Counted from the stretch's first letter, positions 20,717 to 33,056 are shown. The stretch: DNA of 41,858 nucleotides from Mycobacterium sp. ACS4331 (GCF_001667265.1 NZ_LZHW01000040.1:1-41858); one strand, 5' to 3'. The notes: a model not told the origin generated them from the letters alone. Translations and numbers: made by a program.

Positions 20717-21610
20717 ATGCAGCTGGGTCTTGTCGGGCTCGGAAAAATGGGCTTCAACATGCGCGAGCGCCTGCGCCGCGGCGGCCACACCGTGATCGGG
20801 TACGACCCCCGACCGGAGGTCACCGACGTGGCCACGCTCGCCGATCTGGCAGCGCAGCTGCCCGGACCCCGAGTGGTCTGGGTCATGGTGCCCTCGGGTC
20901 CGGTCACCGATGGGACGATCCGCTCCCTGGCTGACGTCCTCGAACCCGGCGACCTGGTGATCGACGGCGGAAACTCGCGCTACACCGAGGACGGTCCGCA
21001 CTCGAAGTTGTTGGCGGACAAGGGTATCGCATTCATCGACGCCGGAGTGTCCGGCGGTGTGTGGGGTCTGGACGAGGGTTACGGCCTGATGGTCGGCGGC
21101 TCCGATGCCGACGTCGCGCGGGCCATGCCGATCTTCGACACCCTGCGCCCCGCGGGCCCGCTGGCGGACGGATTCGTCCACGCCGGCCCGGTCGGTGCTG
21201 GTCACTACGCGAAGATGGTGCACAACGGCATCGAATACGGCCTGATGATGGCCTACGCCGAGGGCTATGAACTGCTGGCCGCGGAGGATCTCATCGCGGA
21301 TCCGCAGGCCGTGATCCAGGCCTGGACCAACGGCACCGTCGTCCGGTCGTGGCTGCAGCAGCTGCTGGCCAAGGCCTTGGCCGAGGATCCAGGCCTGGCG
21401 GGGATCTCCGGTTACACCGAGGACTCCGGTGAGGGCAGGTGGACCGTGGAGGAGGCGATCACTCACCGTGTCCCCACCCCCGTGATCGCGGCTTCGCTGT
21501 TCGCGAGATTCGCTTCACGGCAAGAGGATTCACCGACAATGAAAGCCGTCTCGGCATTGCGTAACCAGTTCGGCGGTCACGCGGTGAAACGGGTCGGCCT
21601 GTCCGGATAG
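20717..21610 (+). CDS. gnd: 6-phosphogluconate dehydrogenase, short decarboxylating form
   Basis: 297-residue dehydrogenase of the short (GndA/YqeC-like) 6-phosphogluconate dehydrogenase class, shorter than the ~470-residue classical enzyme. The N-terminal Rossmann motif is GLVGLGKMGFNM. The substrate region has DGGNSRYTED and the DAGVSGGVWGLDEGYGLMVGG stretch. The catalytic segment is GAGHYAKMVHNGIEYGLM with the family Lys and HNGxEY. It oxidises 6-phosphogluconate to ribulose 5-phosphate in the pentose phosphate pathway; cofactor choice (NAD or NADP) is not decided here. AAAGGGG precedes the ATG. Its position between dnaN and recF is typical of rapidly growing mycobacteria and absent in M. 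tuberculosis. Confidence 0.92.
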   Translation: MQLGLVGLGKMGFNMRERLRRGGHTVIGYDPRPEVTDVATLADLAAQLPGPRVVWVMVPSGPVTDGTIRSLADVLEPGDLVIDGGNSRYTEDGPHSKLLADKGIAFIDAGVSGGVWGLDEGYGLMVGGSDADVARAMPIFDTLRPAGPLADGFVHAGPVGAGHYAKMVHNGIEYGLMMAYAEGYELLAAEDLIADPQAVIQAWTNGTVVRSWLQQLLAKALAEDPGLAGISGYTEDSGEGRWTVEEAITHRVPTPVIAASLFARFASRQEDSPTMKAVSALRNQFGGHAVKRVGLSG

Positions 21611-21613
21611 GTT
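21608..21613 (+). promoter_or_regulatory. Candidate -10 element for leaderless recF
   Basis: TAGGTT fits TANNNT and ends exactly 6 nt before the GTG start at 21620, the spacing expected if transcription starts on the first base of the start codon. Its TAG is also the gnd stop codon. No ribosome binding site lies before the GTG, which supports a leaderless mRNA. Confidence 0.5.
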
Positions 21614-21619
21614 GAGCCG

Positions 21620-22765
21620 GTGTACGTGCGGCAGGTGGCTCTGCGGGATTTCCGCTCGTGGCCCTCACTCGACCTCGAACTGAGCCCGGGGCGCACTGTC
21701 TTCATCGGCCAGAACGGGTTCGGCAAGACGAATATCATTGAAGCACTGTGGTATTCGTCGACTCTTGGATCCCATCGGGTGGCATCGGACGCCCCTCTGA
21801 TCCGGGCCGGCGCGGACCGCGCGGTGGTCTCGACGATCGTGGTCAGCGACGGCCGCGAGATGGCGGTCGACCTGGAGATCACCTCCGGACGGGCCAACAA
21901 GGCCCGTCTGAACCGGTCTCCGGTGCGCAGCACACGCGAGGTCCTCGGTGTGCTGCGCGCGGTGATGTTCGCACCCGAAGATCTGACGCTGGTGCGTGGG
22001 GATCCCAGTGATCGGCGGCGCTACCTCGACGAGTTGGCGATCATTCGCCGGCCGAGAATCGCTGCGGTGCGGGCGGATTACGACAAAGTGGTCAAGCAAC
22101 GCACCGCACTCCTGAAGTCCGCGGCCGGTGCCAGATACGGATCCCGCGGGGACGCCGGGGTCGAGCAGACCCTCGAGGTCTGGGACGGCCACCTCGCCGC
22201 GCACGGTGCGGAGCTGATGGCGGCGCGGCTGGAACTCGTGGGCGAACTCGCGCCGGAGGTGGAGAAGGCCTACCAGCTGCTGGCGCCGGCCTCGCGGCCC
22301 GCGAGCATCTCCTACCGGGCCAGCATCGACTGTGCACCCGGCGCGACGGTCGACGTGCTGCGGGAGGCGCTGCTGGAGGGGCTCGCCCAGCGCCGGCGCG
22401 CGGAACTCGACCGTGGGGTGTGCCTCGTCGGCCCCCACCGGGACGATCTGGACCTGATGCTCGGTGACCATCCCGCCAAGGGATTCGCCAGCCACGGTGA
22501 ATCGTGGTCCATGGCCCTGGCGCTGCGACTGGGCTCCTATGAACTGCTGCGGTCCGAGGGTGCCGAACCGGTTCTGCTGCTCGATGACGTGTTCGCCGAA
22601 CTCGACTCCGCCCGTCGGCAGGCGCTGGCCGGTGTCGCGGCGGCGGCCGAACAGGTGCTCGTCACCGCCGCGGTGGCCGAGGACATCCCGTCGGACTGGG
22701 ATGCCCGTCGTATCGGGGTGACGATGAAAGACAGTGACCAGGGCCGGATTTCGGAGTTGATATGA
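21620..22765 (+). CDS. recF: DNA replication and repair protein RecF
   Basis: 381-residue SMC-like ATPase that helps load RecA at single-strand gaps. Walker A is GQNGFGKTN (about residues 33-41) and Walker B is [15 protein letters not shown] (about 317-331); ABC-signature-like residues lie before it in [21 protein letters not shown]-terminus [14 protein letters not shown] is typical. Start GTG at 21620 is 9 nt after the gnd stop. Its stop overlaps the dciA start by ATGA. Confidence 0.97.
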   Translation: MYVRQVALRDFRSWPSLDLELSPGRTVFIGQNGFGKTNIIEALWYSSTLGSHRVASDAPLIRAGADRAVVSTIVVSDGREMAVDLEITSGRANKARLNRSPVRSTREVLGVLRAVMFAPEDLTLVRGDPSDRRRYLDELAIIRRPRIAAVRADYDKVVKQRTALLKSAAGARYGSRGDAGVEQTLEVWDGHLAAHGAELMAARLELVGELAPEVEKAYQLLAPASRPASISYRASIDCAPGATVDVLREALLEGLAQRRRAELDRGVCLVGPHRDDLDLMLGDHPAKGFASHGESWSMALALRLGSYELLRSEGAEPVLLLDDVFAELDSARRQALAGVAAAAEQVLVTAAVAEDIPSDWDARRIGVTMKDSDQGRISELI

Positions 22766-23340
22766 GTCCCGACGAATCACAGCCGACCGACGAGGACAGA
22801 GGGTTTGAGCCGCCCGCGCATCTGGCCGGTCTCAAAGGCATGGATCTGGTCCGGCGCACCCTCGAGGAGGCGCGGGGCGCGGCACGGGATCAGGGTAAGG
22901 ATGTGGGACGCGGTGGGCACTCCCCCGCGCCTCGCGGGACGGTCAACCGGCGGCGACGCAGCTGGTCTGGACCCGGTCCGGACAGCCGGGATCCCCAACC
23001 GCTCGGAGCGGCCACCTCAGAACTGGCCAAGAGCCGCGGCTGGAAGACAAAGGTCGCAGAGGGCGCGGTGTTCGGGCAGTGGGAGTCCGTCGTCGGAGAA
23101 CAGATCGCCGAGCATGCGACTCCGACGGTGCTGCGTGACGGGGTGCTCAGTGTGTCCGCGGAGAGCACCGCGTGGGCGACTCAGTTGCGGATGGTGCAGG
23201 CCCAGCTGTTGGCGAAGATCGCCGCCGCGGTCGGCGACGGTGTGGTGACGTCGCTGAAGATCACCGGTCCGACCGCACCGTCCTGGCGGAAAGGGCCGCG
23301 GCACATCTCGGGGCGCGGCCCCCGTGACACGTATGGCTGA
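22762..23340 (+). CDS. dciA: DUF721 protein, DciA-like helicase operator
   Basis: 192-residue protein of the DciA (DUF721) family, the ancestral bacterial factor that helps load the replicative helicase DnaB. The disordered N-terminal half is charged and basic ([12 protein letters not shown]). The KH-like DUF721 domain spans about residues 90-170, with [29 protein letters not shown] and [19 protein letters not shown]. Mycobacteria lack DnaC and DnaI, consistent with this role. Coupled to recF through ATGA and placed before gyrB, as in Rv0004. Confidence 0.9.
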   Translation: MSPDESQPTDEDRGFEPPAHLAGLKGMDLVRRTLEEARGAARDQGKDVGRGGHSPAPRGTVNRRRRSWSGPGPDSRDPQPLGAATSELAKSRGWKTKVAEGAVFGQWESVVGEQIAEHATPTVLRDGVLSVSAESTAWATQLRMVQAQLLAKIAAAVGDGVVTSLKITGPTAPSWRKGPRHISGRGPRDTYG

Positions 23341-23468
23341 GAGCGTTCAGAACGTTGCCGCACAGCGCCGGGGCGTGATCTGCTGCGGTCAGTCGAGAAA
23401 ATCTGCGGACGGCGAAATGAGATGGTCGGAAACGCCGCCAGAGCATGGGGCCGGTCGGCTTGTGCAGG

Positions 23469-23474
23469 TAGACT
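23469..23474 (+). promoter_or_regulatory. Candidate -10 element of the gyrB promoter
   Basis: TAGACT in the 199-nt dciA-gyrB gap, 65 nt before the gyrB GTG. The same hexamer occurs before gyrA at 28043. No good -35 was found, so the call rests on the hexamer alone. Confidence 0.35.
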
Positions 23475-23476
23475 GA

Positions 23477-25561
<2,085 letters not shown>

Positions 25562-25604
25562 TGCCGGTTCCGCCGTGCCAGTGCGGTGGGCGTGACACAC
25601 GGGA

Positions 25605-25619
25605 CAGGTGCGGCACCTG
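25605..25619. promoter_or_regulatory. Palindrome between gyrB and the first ATPase gene
   Basis: CAGGTGC-G-GCACCTG, a perfect 7-bp inverted repeat around one base, 44 nt after the gyrB stop. Downstream a TACCAT -10-like hexamer occurs at 25699-25704. The repeat could be an operator for the ATPase genes or a short hairpin at the gyrB mRNA end; no U-tract follows. Confidence 0.4.
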
Positions 25620-25748
25620 GGGGGACGATGCCATGGAACAGTGGCGCGTCAATATCGCCTCATCGTTAGCTGGGCAAGGCGTTTGGGCGAAGTCTGAGTA
25701 CCATACTGACCGTTGCGTAAGGACAGGCACGACGTCTCGGGGGTTCGG

Positions 25749-26870
25749 GTGGGCGAAGACAGCGGAACAGCTGAAGTCAGAATTCGCCATGATGCGGTCA
25801 GCAATCCAGCGTTCGAGTCGTTCGGCCATGTGCCGGGCCCGGCCGGATTCCTCGACGAGACGATGCGCCCCGGCCGGCACTCCGTGACGCGCCACGCCGG
25901 GCCCGGGCAGAACGGCGTGTACCGGGTACCACCCCCACTGGACGCCGCGGTCCTGTTCAACCGTGTCCCCGCTCCCCCGCAGTCGGGCTGGCGCAGGGCT
26001 GTGCACACGCTCACCGCGGGCCGGATCAATCCAGGACAGTCGGCGCGTCAGCGCGAGCACGCGCAGAAACTCGAGCGCATCGCCGCACCCATCACCGGAG
26101 ACTTCCGCCTGGCGGTGCTGTCGATCAAGGGCGGGGTCGGCAAGACCACGACGACACTGGGCCTCGGTTCGGTGTTCGCACGAAACCGGACGGATCGGGT
26201 CATCGCCGTCGACGCCAACCCCGACCGCGGCACCCTGGCCCAACGCGTACAGGAACATTCGACGGCGACGGTCGGCGGGCTGCTCGCCGACCCGTTGATC
26301 GAGCGGTACTCCGATGTCCGGGCGTACACACGGGGATCGAACAGTCGACTCGAGGTGCTCGGCAGCGATCCGGACCCGTCGGTCGCCGACGCGTTCGGCG
26401 AAGCCGACTACCGGCGTGCCGTCGAGGTGCTGCACAACTACTACAGCATCATCCTCAGCGACTGCGGCACCGGAATCATGCACTCGGCGATGGCCGGCGT
26501 GCTGGATCTCGCGCACGCCGTCGTGGTGGTCTCCGCCCCCTCGCTGGACTCCATGAAGAGTGCCGCGGCGACACTGAAATGGCTTACGCTGCACGGATAT
26601 TCCGGTCTGTCCCGGGAATCCCACCTGGTGATCAGCGCATCCCGGCCCGGCTCCTCGGGACTGCAGCTGGACAAGGTCGAGGAACACTTCGCGGCCCGGT
26701 GCCGGTCGATCCACCTGATCCCGTTCGACCCCCATCTCGCCGAGGGTGGTGAGGTCGACATCGACCTGCTCAGGCCCGCGACCCACAACGCCTATGTCGA
26801 TGTGGCCGCCGCGATCGCCGAACGGTTCGTGGTCCCCGGCCCGGCCCACACACCCGTCGCCACCCGGTGA
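25749..26870 (+). CDS. MinD/EspI-like P-loop ATPase, first paralogue
   Basis: Deviant-Walker (SIMIBI class) ATPase of about 373 residues. The low-complexity N-terminal ~75 residues are not recognised. Then comes SGWRRAVHTLTAGRINPGQS, resembling the element before the ATPase domain of EspI-type proteins linked to type VII secretion. The ATPase domain has KGGVGKTT (127-134), the A' motif VIAVDANPDRGTLAQR, a Walker B-like IILSDCGTGIMHS, and VVVVSAPSLDSMKSAAATL. Role unknown; related proteins act with ESX systems or in cell-pole and DNA positioning, but no ESX genes are in the window. The start is uncertain: GTG at 25749 has CGGGGG 5 nt upstream; TTG at 25713 and ATG at 25863 are alternatives. 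It ends 7 nt before the second paralogue. Composition matches its neighbours. Confidence 0.8.
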   Translation: MGEDSGTAEVRIRHDAVSNPAFESFGHVPGPAGFLDETMRPGRHSVTRHAGPGQNGVYRVPPPLDAAVLFNRVPAPPQSGWRRAVHTLTAGRINPGQSARQREHAQKLERIAAPITGDFRLAVLSIKGGVGKTTTTLGLGSVFARNRTDRVIAVDANPDRGTLAQRVQEHSTATVGGLLADPLIERYSDVRAYTRGSNSRLEVLGSDPDPSVADAFGEADYRRAVEVLHNYYSIILSDCGTGIMHSAMAGVLDLAHAVVVVSAPSLDSMKSAAATLKWLTLHGYSGLSRESHLVISASRPGSSGLQLDKVEEHFAARCRSIHLIPFDPHLAEGGEVDIDLLRPATHNAYVDVAAAIAERFVVPGPAHTPVATR

Positions 26871-26877
26871 GCCCGCC

Positions 26878-28005
26878 GTGACCGAAGCCGTCGACGACAA
26901 CACCGCGCCCCGCCCCCTGATGGGAGCACCGCAGGCCCCGTCCGAACCGGACGATCCGCCGACCGAACTGATCCCGCGGATCGTGGAACACCCGGCCGAG
27001 CCGGTGGCTCCGGTGCTGCCGCTGCCCGTGTGCGGTGCCCAGCATCCGTACCCGGCACCCCTCACACCCGTCGGACCCCTGCCGTATCCGCCTCCGGAAC
27101 TGCCGCGTACCCCACGCGTGCGGCGGAAGCCGGCGAGTGGATGGCGCCGGATGGTGCACACCCTGACCGGGGGGTTGATCAACCTCGGCGACTCCCCGAA
27201 GGACCGATGGCGCCGAGAGCTGACGCTGCGAGCGGCGGCACCCACGCCGGGCGACTATCGGATCGCGGTGCTGTCGCTCAAGGGCGGGGTCGGGAAGACC
27301 ACGACGACCGTCGCGTTGGGGGCCACCCTGGCTGCGATCCGGGGGGACCGGGTGATCGCCGTCGACGCGAATCCCGACTTCGGGACCCTGGCGCAACGTG
27401 GGCCCGACGGTGTCGCCTCGACCGTGCGCGACGTGCTGTCAGACACCCGCATCGCCAGGTACTCGGATGTGCAGGCACACACCGTGCAGACCGAGAGCAG
27501 ATTGGAAATCCTTGCTTCAGAACAGGATCCGGCCGCTTCGGAGACGTTCTCGGCGTTGGATTACAAGCGCCTGATCGAGATCCTGCACCGGTACTACAAC
27601 ATCATCCTGACCGACTGCGGCACGGGACTGGTGCACTCCGCGATGCGCGGCGTGCTCGGGGAGGCCAATGCCGTGGTGTTGGTGACCTCACCGGCCGCTG
27701 ACAGCGTGCGCAGCACCGCGGCGACCCTGGACTGGCTGGCCTTCCACGGCCACCAGCAGTTGGCCGCGACGGCGACGGTGGTCGTCAGCGGCGCCCAGCC
27801 CGGTGTCTCGGGCAAAGAGGTGGCTCCGGTGCTGGCGTATTTCGCGCGGCGGGCGCGCTCGGTGCACTACGTGCCGTTCGACGAACACCTGGCCGAGGGG
27901 GCCGAAGTCGTGCGTGCGCGCATGAGCCGGGCCGCCCAGGACGCGTTCCTGGGCATCGCCGCGGCGCTCGCCGACGGGTTCGGTCGGGCAGAAGTGCGGC
28001 GTTGA
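26878..28005 (+). CDS. MinD/EspI-like P-loop ATPase, second paralogue
   Basis: 375-residue paralogue of the preceding gene, starting GTG 7 nt after its stop and so probably in the same transcript. N-terminal residues 1-85 are Pro-rich and disordered (LPLPVCGAQHPYPAPLTPVG), as in EspI. Next is SGWRRMVHTLTGGLINLGDS (87-106), then the ATPase domain: KGGVGKTT (135-142), VIAVDANPDFGTLAQR (159-174), IILTDCGTGLVHSAMRGVL. The two proteins share most motif residues but diverge elsewhere, so this is an old duplication and not an assembly artefact. Both retain the P-loop lysines and look catalytically competent. Predicted cytoplasmic. It separates gyrB from gyrA; function not assignable from sequence. 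Confidence 0.82.
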   Translation: MTEAVDDNTAPRPLMGAPQAPSEPDDPPTELIPRIVEHPAEPVAPVLPLPVCGAQHPYPAPLTPVGPLPYPPPELPRTPRVRRKPASGWRRMVHTLTGGLINLGDSPKDRWRRELTLRAAAPTPGDYRIAVLSLKGGVGKTTTTVALGATLAAIRGDRVIAVDANPDFGTLAQRGPDGVASTVRDVLSDTRIARYSDVQAHTVQTESRLEILASEQDPAASETFSALDYKRLIEILHRYYNIILTDCGTGLVHSAMRGVLGEANAVVLVTSPAADSVRSTAATLDWLAFHGHQQLAATATVVVSGAQPGVSGKEVAPVLAYFARRARSVHYVPFDEHLAEGAEVVRARMSRAAQDAFLGIAAALADGFGRAEVRR

Positions 28006-28042
28006 AGTGTGGCGGGTCACCAGCGCGGACGAACTGAACCAC

Positions 28043-28079
28043 TAGACTGGAGGGGTTGGCAAGACCGGCGTGCGCCGGT
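28043..28079 (+). promoter_or_regulatory. Candidate gyrA promoter and leader hairpin
   Basis: TAGACT (28043-28048) repeats the hexamer found before gyrB. It is followed by a perfect 7-bp inverted repeat, ACCGGCG-TG-CGCCGGT (28064-28079), and then GAGGAG just before the gyrA ATG. The 121-nt gap thus looks like an independent promoter with a structured 5' leader. No clear -35 element. Confidence 0.45.
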
Positions 28080-28126
28080 GTGCCGGTGGTCCCGCTGACC
28101 GGTGACCGCCTGGGAACGAGGAGCGA

Positions 28127-30652
<2,526 letters not shown>

Positions 30653-30674
30653 CGGGCAGACGGACGGAGCAGGT

Positions 30675-31529
30675 GTGAGTTCACCGAACGAACTGGGCCA
30701 TCCGGGCCCCGGCGACAACGCCGGCAGCGGTGATGGTCTGGTCGAGCGGACGGGGCCCCGAGCGGCGGCCCCGACCGGCCGGCTGTCGGAGTCGGGGGAG
30801 GCCCCGCCGTGGCAGCGCGGTGCGAGCCGCACCCAGCAGTCCGGTCCGGCTCGGGCGCCCAAGTCCGACCCACCGACCCGGGAGATCAAGCCCGAGCCAC
30901 GGCCCGCGCCGGCCGAGTCGGAGAACCGGATCAGCCGCTACGTCACGGGCACGGCGGCGCCCGCGGCTCTGCAGCAGCAGAACGCCACCGCCACCACGAC
31001 CCAGACCGACGCCAACCGCAACAAGGAGTACGCCAGCGAGCTGCCGGATCTGTCGGGGCCCATGCCCCGGCCGCCGCAGCGTCGGGAGTCCCCTGAACGC
31101 GAACAGCCGGGCACTTCCCGGCCGTCATCCGGCGCCCGCGTGCAGGTCGCACCCCGGGCCAAGGCCGGTCCGGTGCGCGCCAGCATGCAGATCCGGCGCA
31201 TCGACCCGTGGAGCACCTTGAAGGTGTCCCTGCTGCTGTCGGTGGCGCTGTTCTTCGTGTGGATGATCGCCGTCGCGTTCCTGTATCTGGTGCTCGGCGG
31301 CATGGGGGTGTGGAGCAAGCTCAACAGCAACGTCGGAGACCTCCTGACGAGCACGAGCGGCAGCGGCGGAGAACTCGTGTCCAGCGGCACGATCTTCGGT
31401 GGTGCACTGTTGATCGGTCTTCTCAACATCGTCGTGCTGACCGCGATGGCGACGATCGGTGCGTTCATCTACAACCTGTCGACCGACATCGTCGGCGGCG
31501 TGGAGGTCACGCTCGCGGACCGCGAGTAG
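30675..31529 (+). CDS. DUF3566 membrane protein (Rv0007-like)
   Basis: 284-residue protein with a long disordered, Pro/Ser/Arg-rich N-terminus (about 1-165) and a C-terminal DUF3566 domain holding two membrane helices: [20 protein letters not shown] near 180-200 and [20 protein letters not shown] near 240-260. GTG start at 30675 has GGAGCAGG just upstream. It follows gyrA by 22 nt and is probably co-transcribed. Conserved after gyrA in actinobacteria; function unknown. Confidence 0.88.
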   Translation: MSSPNELGHPGPGDNAGSGDGLVERTGPRAAAPTGRLSESGEAPPWQRGASRTQQSGPARAPKSDPPTREIKPEPRPAPAESENRISRYVTGTAAPAALQQQNATATTTQTDANRNKEYASELPDLSGPMPRPPQRRESPEREQPGTSRPSSGARVQVAPRAKAGPVRASMQIRRIDPWSTLKVSLLLSVALFFVWMIAVAFLYLVLGGMGVWSKLNSNVGDLLTSTSGSGGELVSSGTIFGGALLIGLLNIVVLTAMATIGAFIYNLSTDIVGGVEVTLADRE

Positions 31530-31559
31530 CGGCGAGCGTCGAGGCCCCGAGCACGCGTT

Positions 31560-31589
31560 TTGTTGGTAGGGCAGCTCGTACGGTAATCT
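31560..31589 (+). promoter_or_regulatory. Candidate SigA promoter of tRNA-Ile
   Basis: TTGTTG (31560-31565) and TAATCT (31584-31589) with an 18-nt spacer. Transcription would begin about 10 nt before the tRNA. Confidence 0.6.
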
Positions 31590-31604
31590 CGGCGCTCGGT
31601 ATGA

Positions 31605-31678
31605 GGGCCTATAGCTCAGGCGGTTAGAGCGCTTCGCTGATAACGAAGAGGTCGGAGGTTCGAGTCCTCCTAGGCCCA
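31605..31678 (+). tRNA. ileT: tRNA-Ile (GAT)
   Basis: 74 nt fold into a cloverleaf. The acceptor stem GGGCCTA/TAGGCCC (31605-31611 with 31671-31677) is perfect, with discriminator A at 31678. The anticodon loop CTGATAA gives GAT, and the T arm contains GGTTCGAGTCC. CCA is not encoded. Confidence 0.97.
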
Positions 31679-31680
31679 CA

Positions 31681-31803
31681 ATGAAACGGCTGGTGATTCT
31701 CGCGGTCGTGGTCGCGGCGGTTGCCGCAGTGCTACGGTCACGGCAGCGCGCAGATGTCTGGCACGCTGTGGACGGCACGACAGCGGACCGTCCACCCGCC
31801 TGA
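31681..31803 (+). CDS. DLW-39-like small membrane protein
   Basis: 40-codon gene filling the gap between the two tRNAs, starting ATG at 31681 and ending TGA at 31801-31803. The product begins MKRLVILAVVVAAVAAVL, one membrane helix, and continues with RSRQRADVWHAVDG. The charged post-helix segment and its D-x-W motif (DVW here, DLW in the family name) match the DLW-39 family of tiny actinobacterial proteins found beside these tRNA genes. Function unknown. No clear ribosome binding site, since the ATG lies 2 nt after the tRNA. Confidence 0.7.
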   Translation: MKRLVILAVVVAAVAAVLRSRQRADVWHAVDGTTADRPPA

Positions 31804-31812
31804 TTCAGGTAC

Positions 31813-31885
31813 GGGGCCTTAGCTCAGTTGGTAGAGCGCTGCCTTTGCAAGGCAGATGTCAGGAGTTCGAATCTCCTAGGCTCCA
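31813..31885 (+). tRNA. alaT: tRNA-Ala (TGC)
   Basis: 73 nt cloverleaf. Acceptor stem GGGGCCT/AGGCTCC has one G-U pair, discriminator A at 31885. The anticodon loop TTTGCAA gives TGC; the T arm reads GAGTTCGAATCTC. CCA is not encoded. Confidence 0.97.
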
Positions 31886-31893
31886 CTCTTCTT

Positions 31894-32322
31894 TCACGGC
31901 TTCGGGTCGACCTGCACGCTCGGCGGCAGGGTCGACGGCTCCGGACGCGATGCGCGGCGCCGCACCACCGCGAAGGCGGCCCCCCCAAGAACCAGTGTGG
32001 CTCCGACGGCACCGGCGATCACCCAGGGGCGCCGGCTCGCGTGCCGGTTGGCCCGCGCCTCGCGGAACGCATCGGGCAGATCGGCCAGGACCTCCCCCGC
32101 CGCAGCCAGATCCCGCGCGACGGCCTCCTGCGCCGCCTCCAGCTCCCTGCGCAGCTGGCCGTCCTGGTACCGCCTGCGCAGCCCTGAGACGGCCGCAGCG
32201 ACGGCCTGGGCGCCGAGCCCGACGGATCCCCGGGCCACGTCGACCGGACCGGACGCGGTGCGTGCGAGGCCCTGGCCGAGGCGGCGGGCCGGGGTGAGCC
32301 TGTTCTCTGTGCTGGCGGTCAT
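31894..32322 (-). CDS. cwsA: Cell wall synthesis protein CwsA
   Basis: 142-residue membrane protein (Rv0008c type). It opens MTASTENRLTPARRLGQGLA, then a region with GLRRRYQDGQLRRELEAAQEAVARDLAAAG, probably coiled coil. A single transmembrane helix (WVIAGAVGATLVLGGAAFAV) lies near residues 101-121, then a basic tail. In mycobacteria CwsA interacts with CrgA (encoded at 33630-33893) and Wag31 and supports cell shape and division. The ATG at 32322 is preferred over one 51 nt upstream because GAGAGGTGC precedes it and it gives the family N-terminus. Confidence 0.88.
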   Translation of the reverse strand: MTASTENRLTPARRLGQGLARTASGPVDVARGSVGLGAQAVAAAVSGLRRRYQDGQLRRELEAAQEAVARDLAAAGEVLADLPDAFREARANRHASRRPWVIAGAVGATLVLGGAAFAVVRRRASRPEPSTLPPSVQVDPKP

Positions 32323-32343
32323 AACGCACCTCTCTGATGTGTG

Positions 32344-32358
32344 ATGCCATGCTGGCAT
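32344..32358. promoter_or_regulatory. Inverted repeat between cwsA and ppiA
   Basis: ATGCCA-TGC-TGGCAT, a perfect 6-bp inverted repeat in the 113-nt divergent gap. It lies 22 nt before the cwsA start and about 78 nt before the ppiA start, an operator-like placement. Confidence 0.35.
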
Positions 32359-32435
32359 ATCAGCCTGTGGCACCGTGGTCGATCTCAGGTGGCCCGGTCG
32401 AGCCGGGCCGACCGATAGTGGCAGACTGTAAAACC

Positions 32436-32966
32436 GTGACTACGAGCCCCATTCAGACTGCCACCGCCACGCTGCACACCAACCGCGGCGACATCAAGAT
32501 CGCGCTGTTCGGAAACCACGCCCCCAAGACCGTGGCCAACTTCGTCGGACTGGCCCAGGGCACGAAGGAGTACTCGACGGAGAATGCGTCGGGCAGCACC
32601 TCGGGTCCGTTCTACGACGGTGCCGTGTTCCACCGCGTCATCGACGGTTTCATGATCCAGGGCGGCGACCCCACGGGCACGGGCCGCGGCGGCCCGGGCT
32701 ACAAGTTCGCCGACGAGTTCCACGGTGAGTTGCAGTTCGACAAGCCGTACCTGCTGGCCATGGCCAACGCCGGGCCGGGGACCAACGGATCGCAGTTCTT
32801 CATCACCGTGGTGCCGACTCCGCACCTGAATCGCCGGCACACCATCTTCGGTGAGGTCGTCGATCCGGAGTCGCAGAAGGTCGTCGACGCCATCGCCACC
32901 ACCGCGACCGATCGTGCCGACCGGCCGACCGAGCCGGTGGTGATCGAGTCGATCACGATCGCTTAA
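32436..32966 (+). CDS. ppiA: Peptidyl-prolyl cis-trans isomerase, cyclophilin A
   Basis: 176-residue cyclophilin that speeds proline isomerisation during folding; no signal peptide, so cytoplasmic. Motifs: [63 protein letters not shown]. Start GTG at 32436 gives the usual N-terminus ([20 protein letters not shown]). GACTGT ends 6 nt before it, close to a leaderless TANNNT arrangement, and no ribosome binding site is seen. Confidence 0.95.
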   Translation: MTTSPIQTATATLHTNRGDIKIALFGNHAPKTVANFVGLAQGTKEYSTENASGSTSGPFYDGAVFHRVIDGFMIQGGDPTGTGRGGPGYKFADEFHGELQFDKPYLLAMANAGPGTNGSQFFITVVPTPHLNRRHTIFGEVVDPESQKVVDAIATTATDRADRPTEPVVIESITIA

Positions 32967-32976
32967 TTCTTCTCGT

Positions 32977-33038
32977 CGCGAGCGTGCGCGTTCCCGGCAC
33001 ACCATTCGGCGTGTCCGCCGGGGGCGCCCACGCTCGCG
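32977..33038. terminator. Bidirectional terminator between ppiA and the PH-domain gene
   Basis: Long imperfect inverted repeat: CGCGAGCGTG (32977-32986) pairs perfectly with CACGCTCGCG (33029-33038), and inner segments CCCGG/CCGGG and ACAC/GTGT can extend it. It sits between two convergent genes, 10 nt after the ppiA stop. There is no strong U-tract, as is common for mycobacterial terminators. Confidence 0.65.
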
Positions 33039-33056
33039 GTGTGTTTATGGGGTGAG

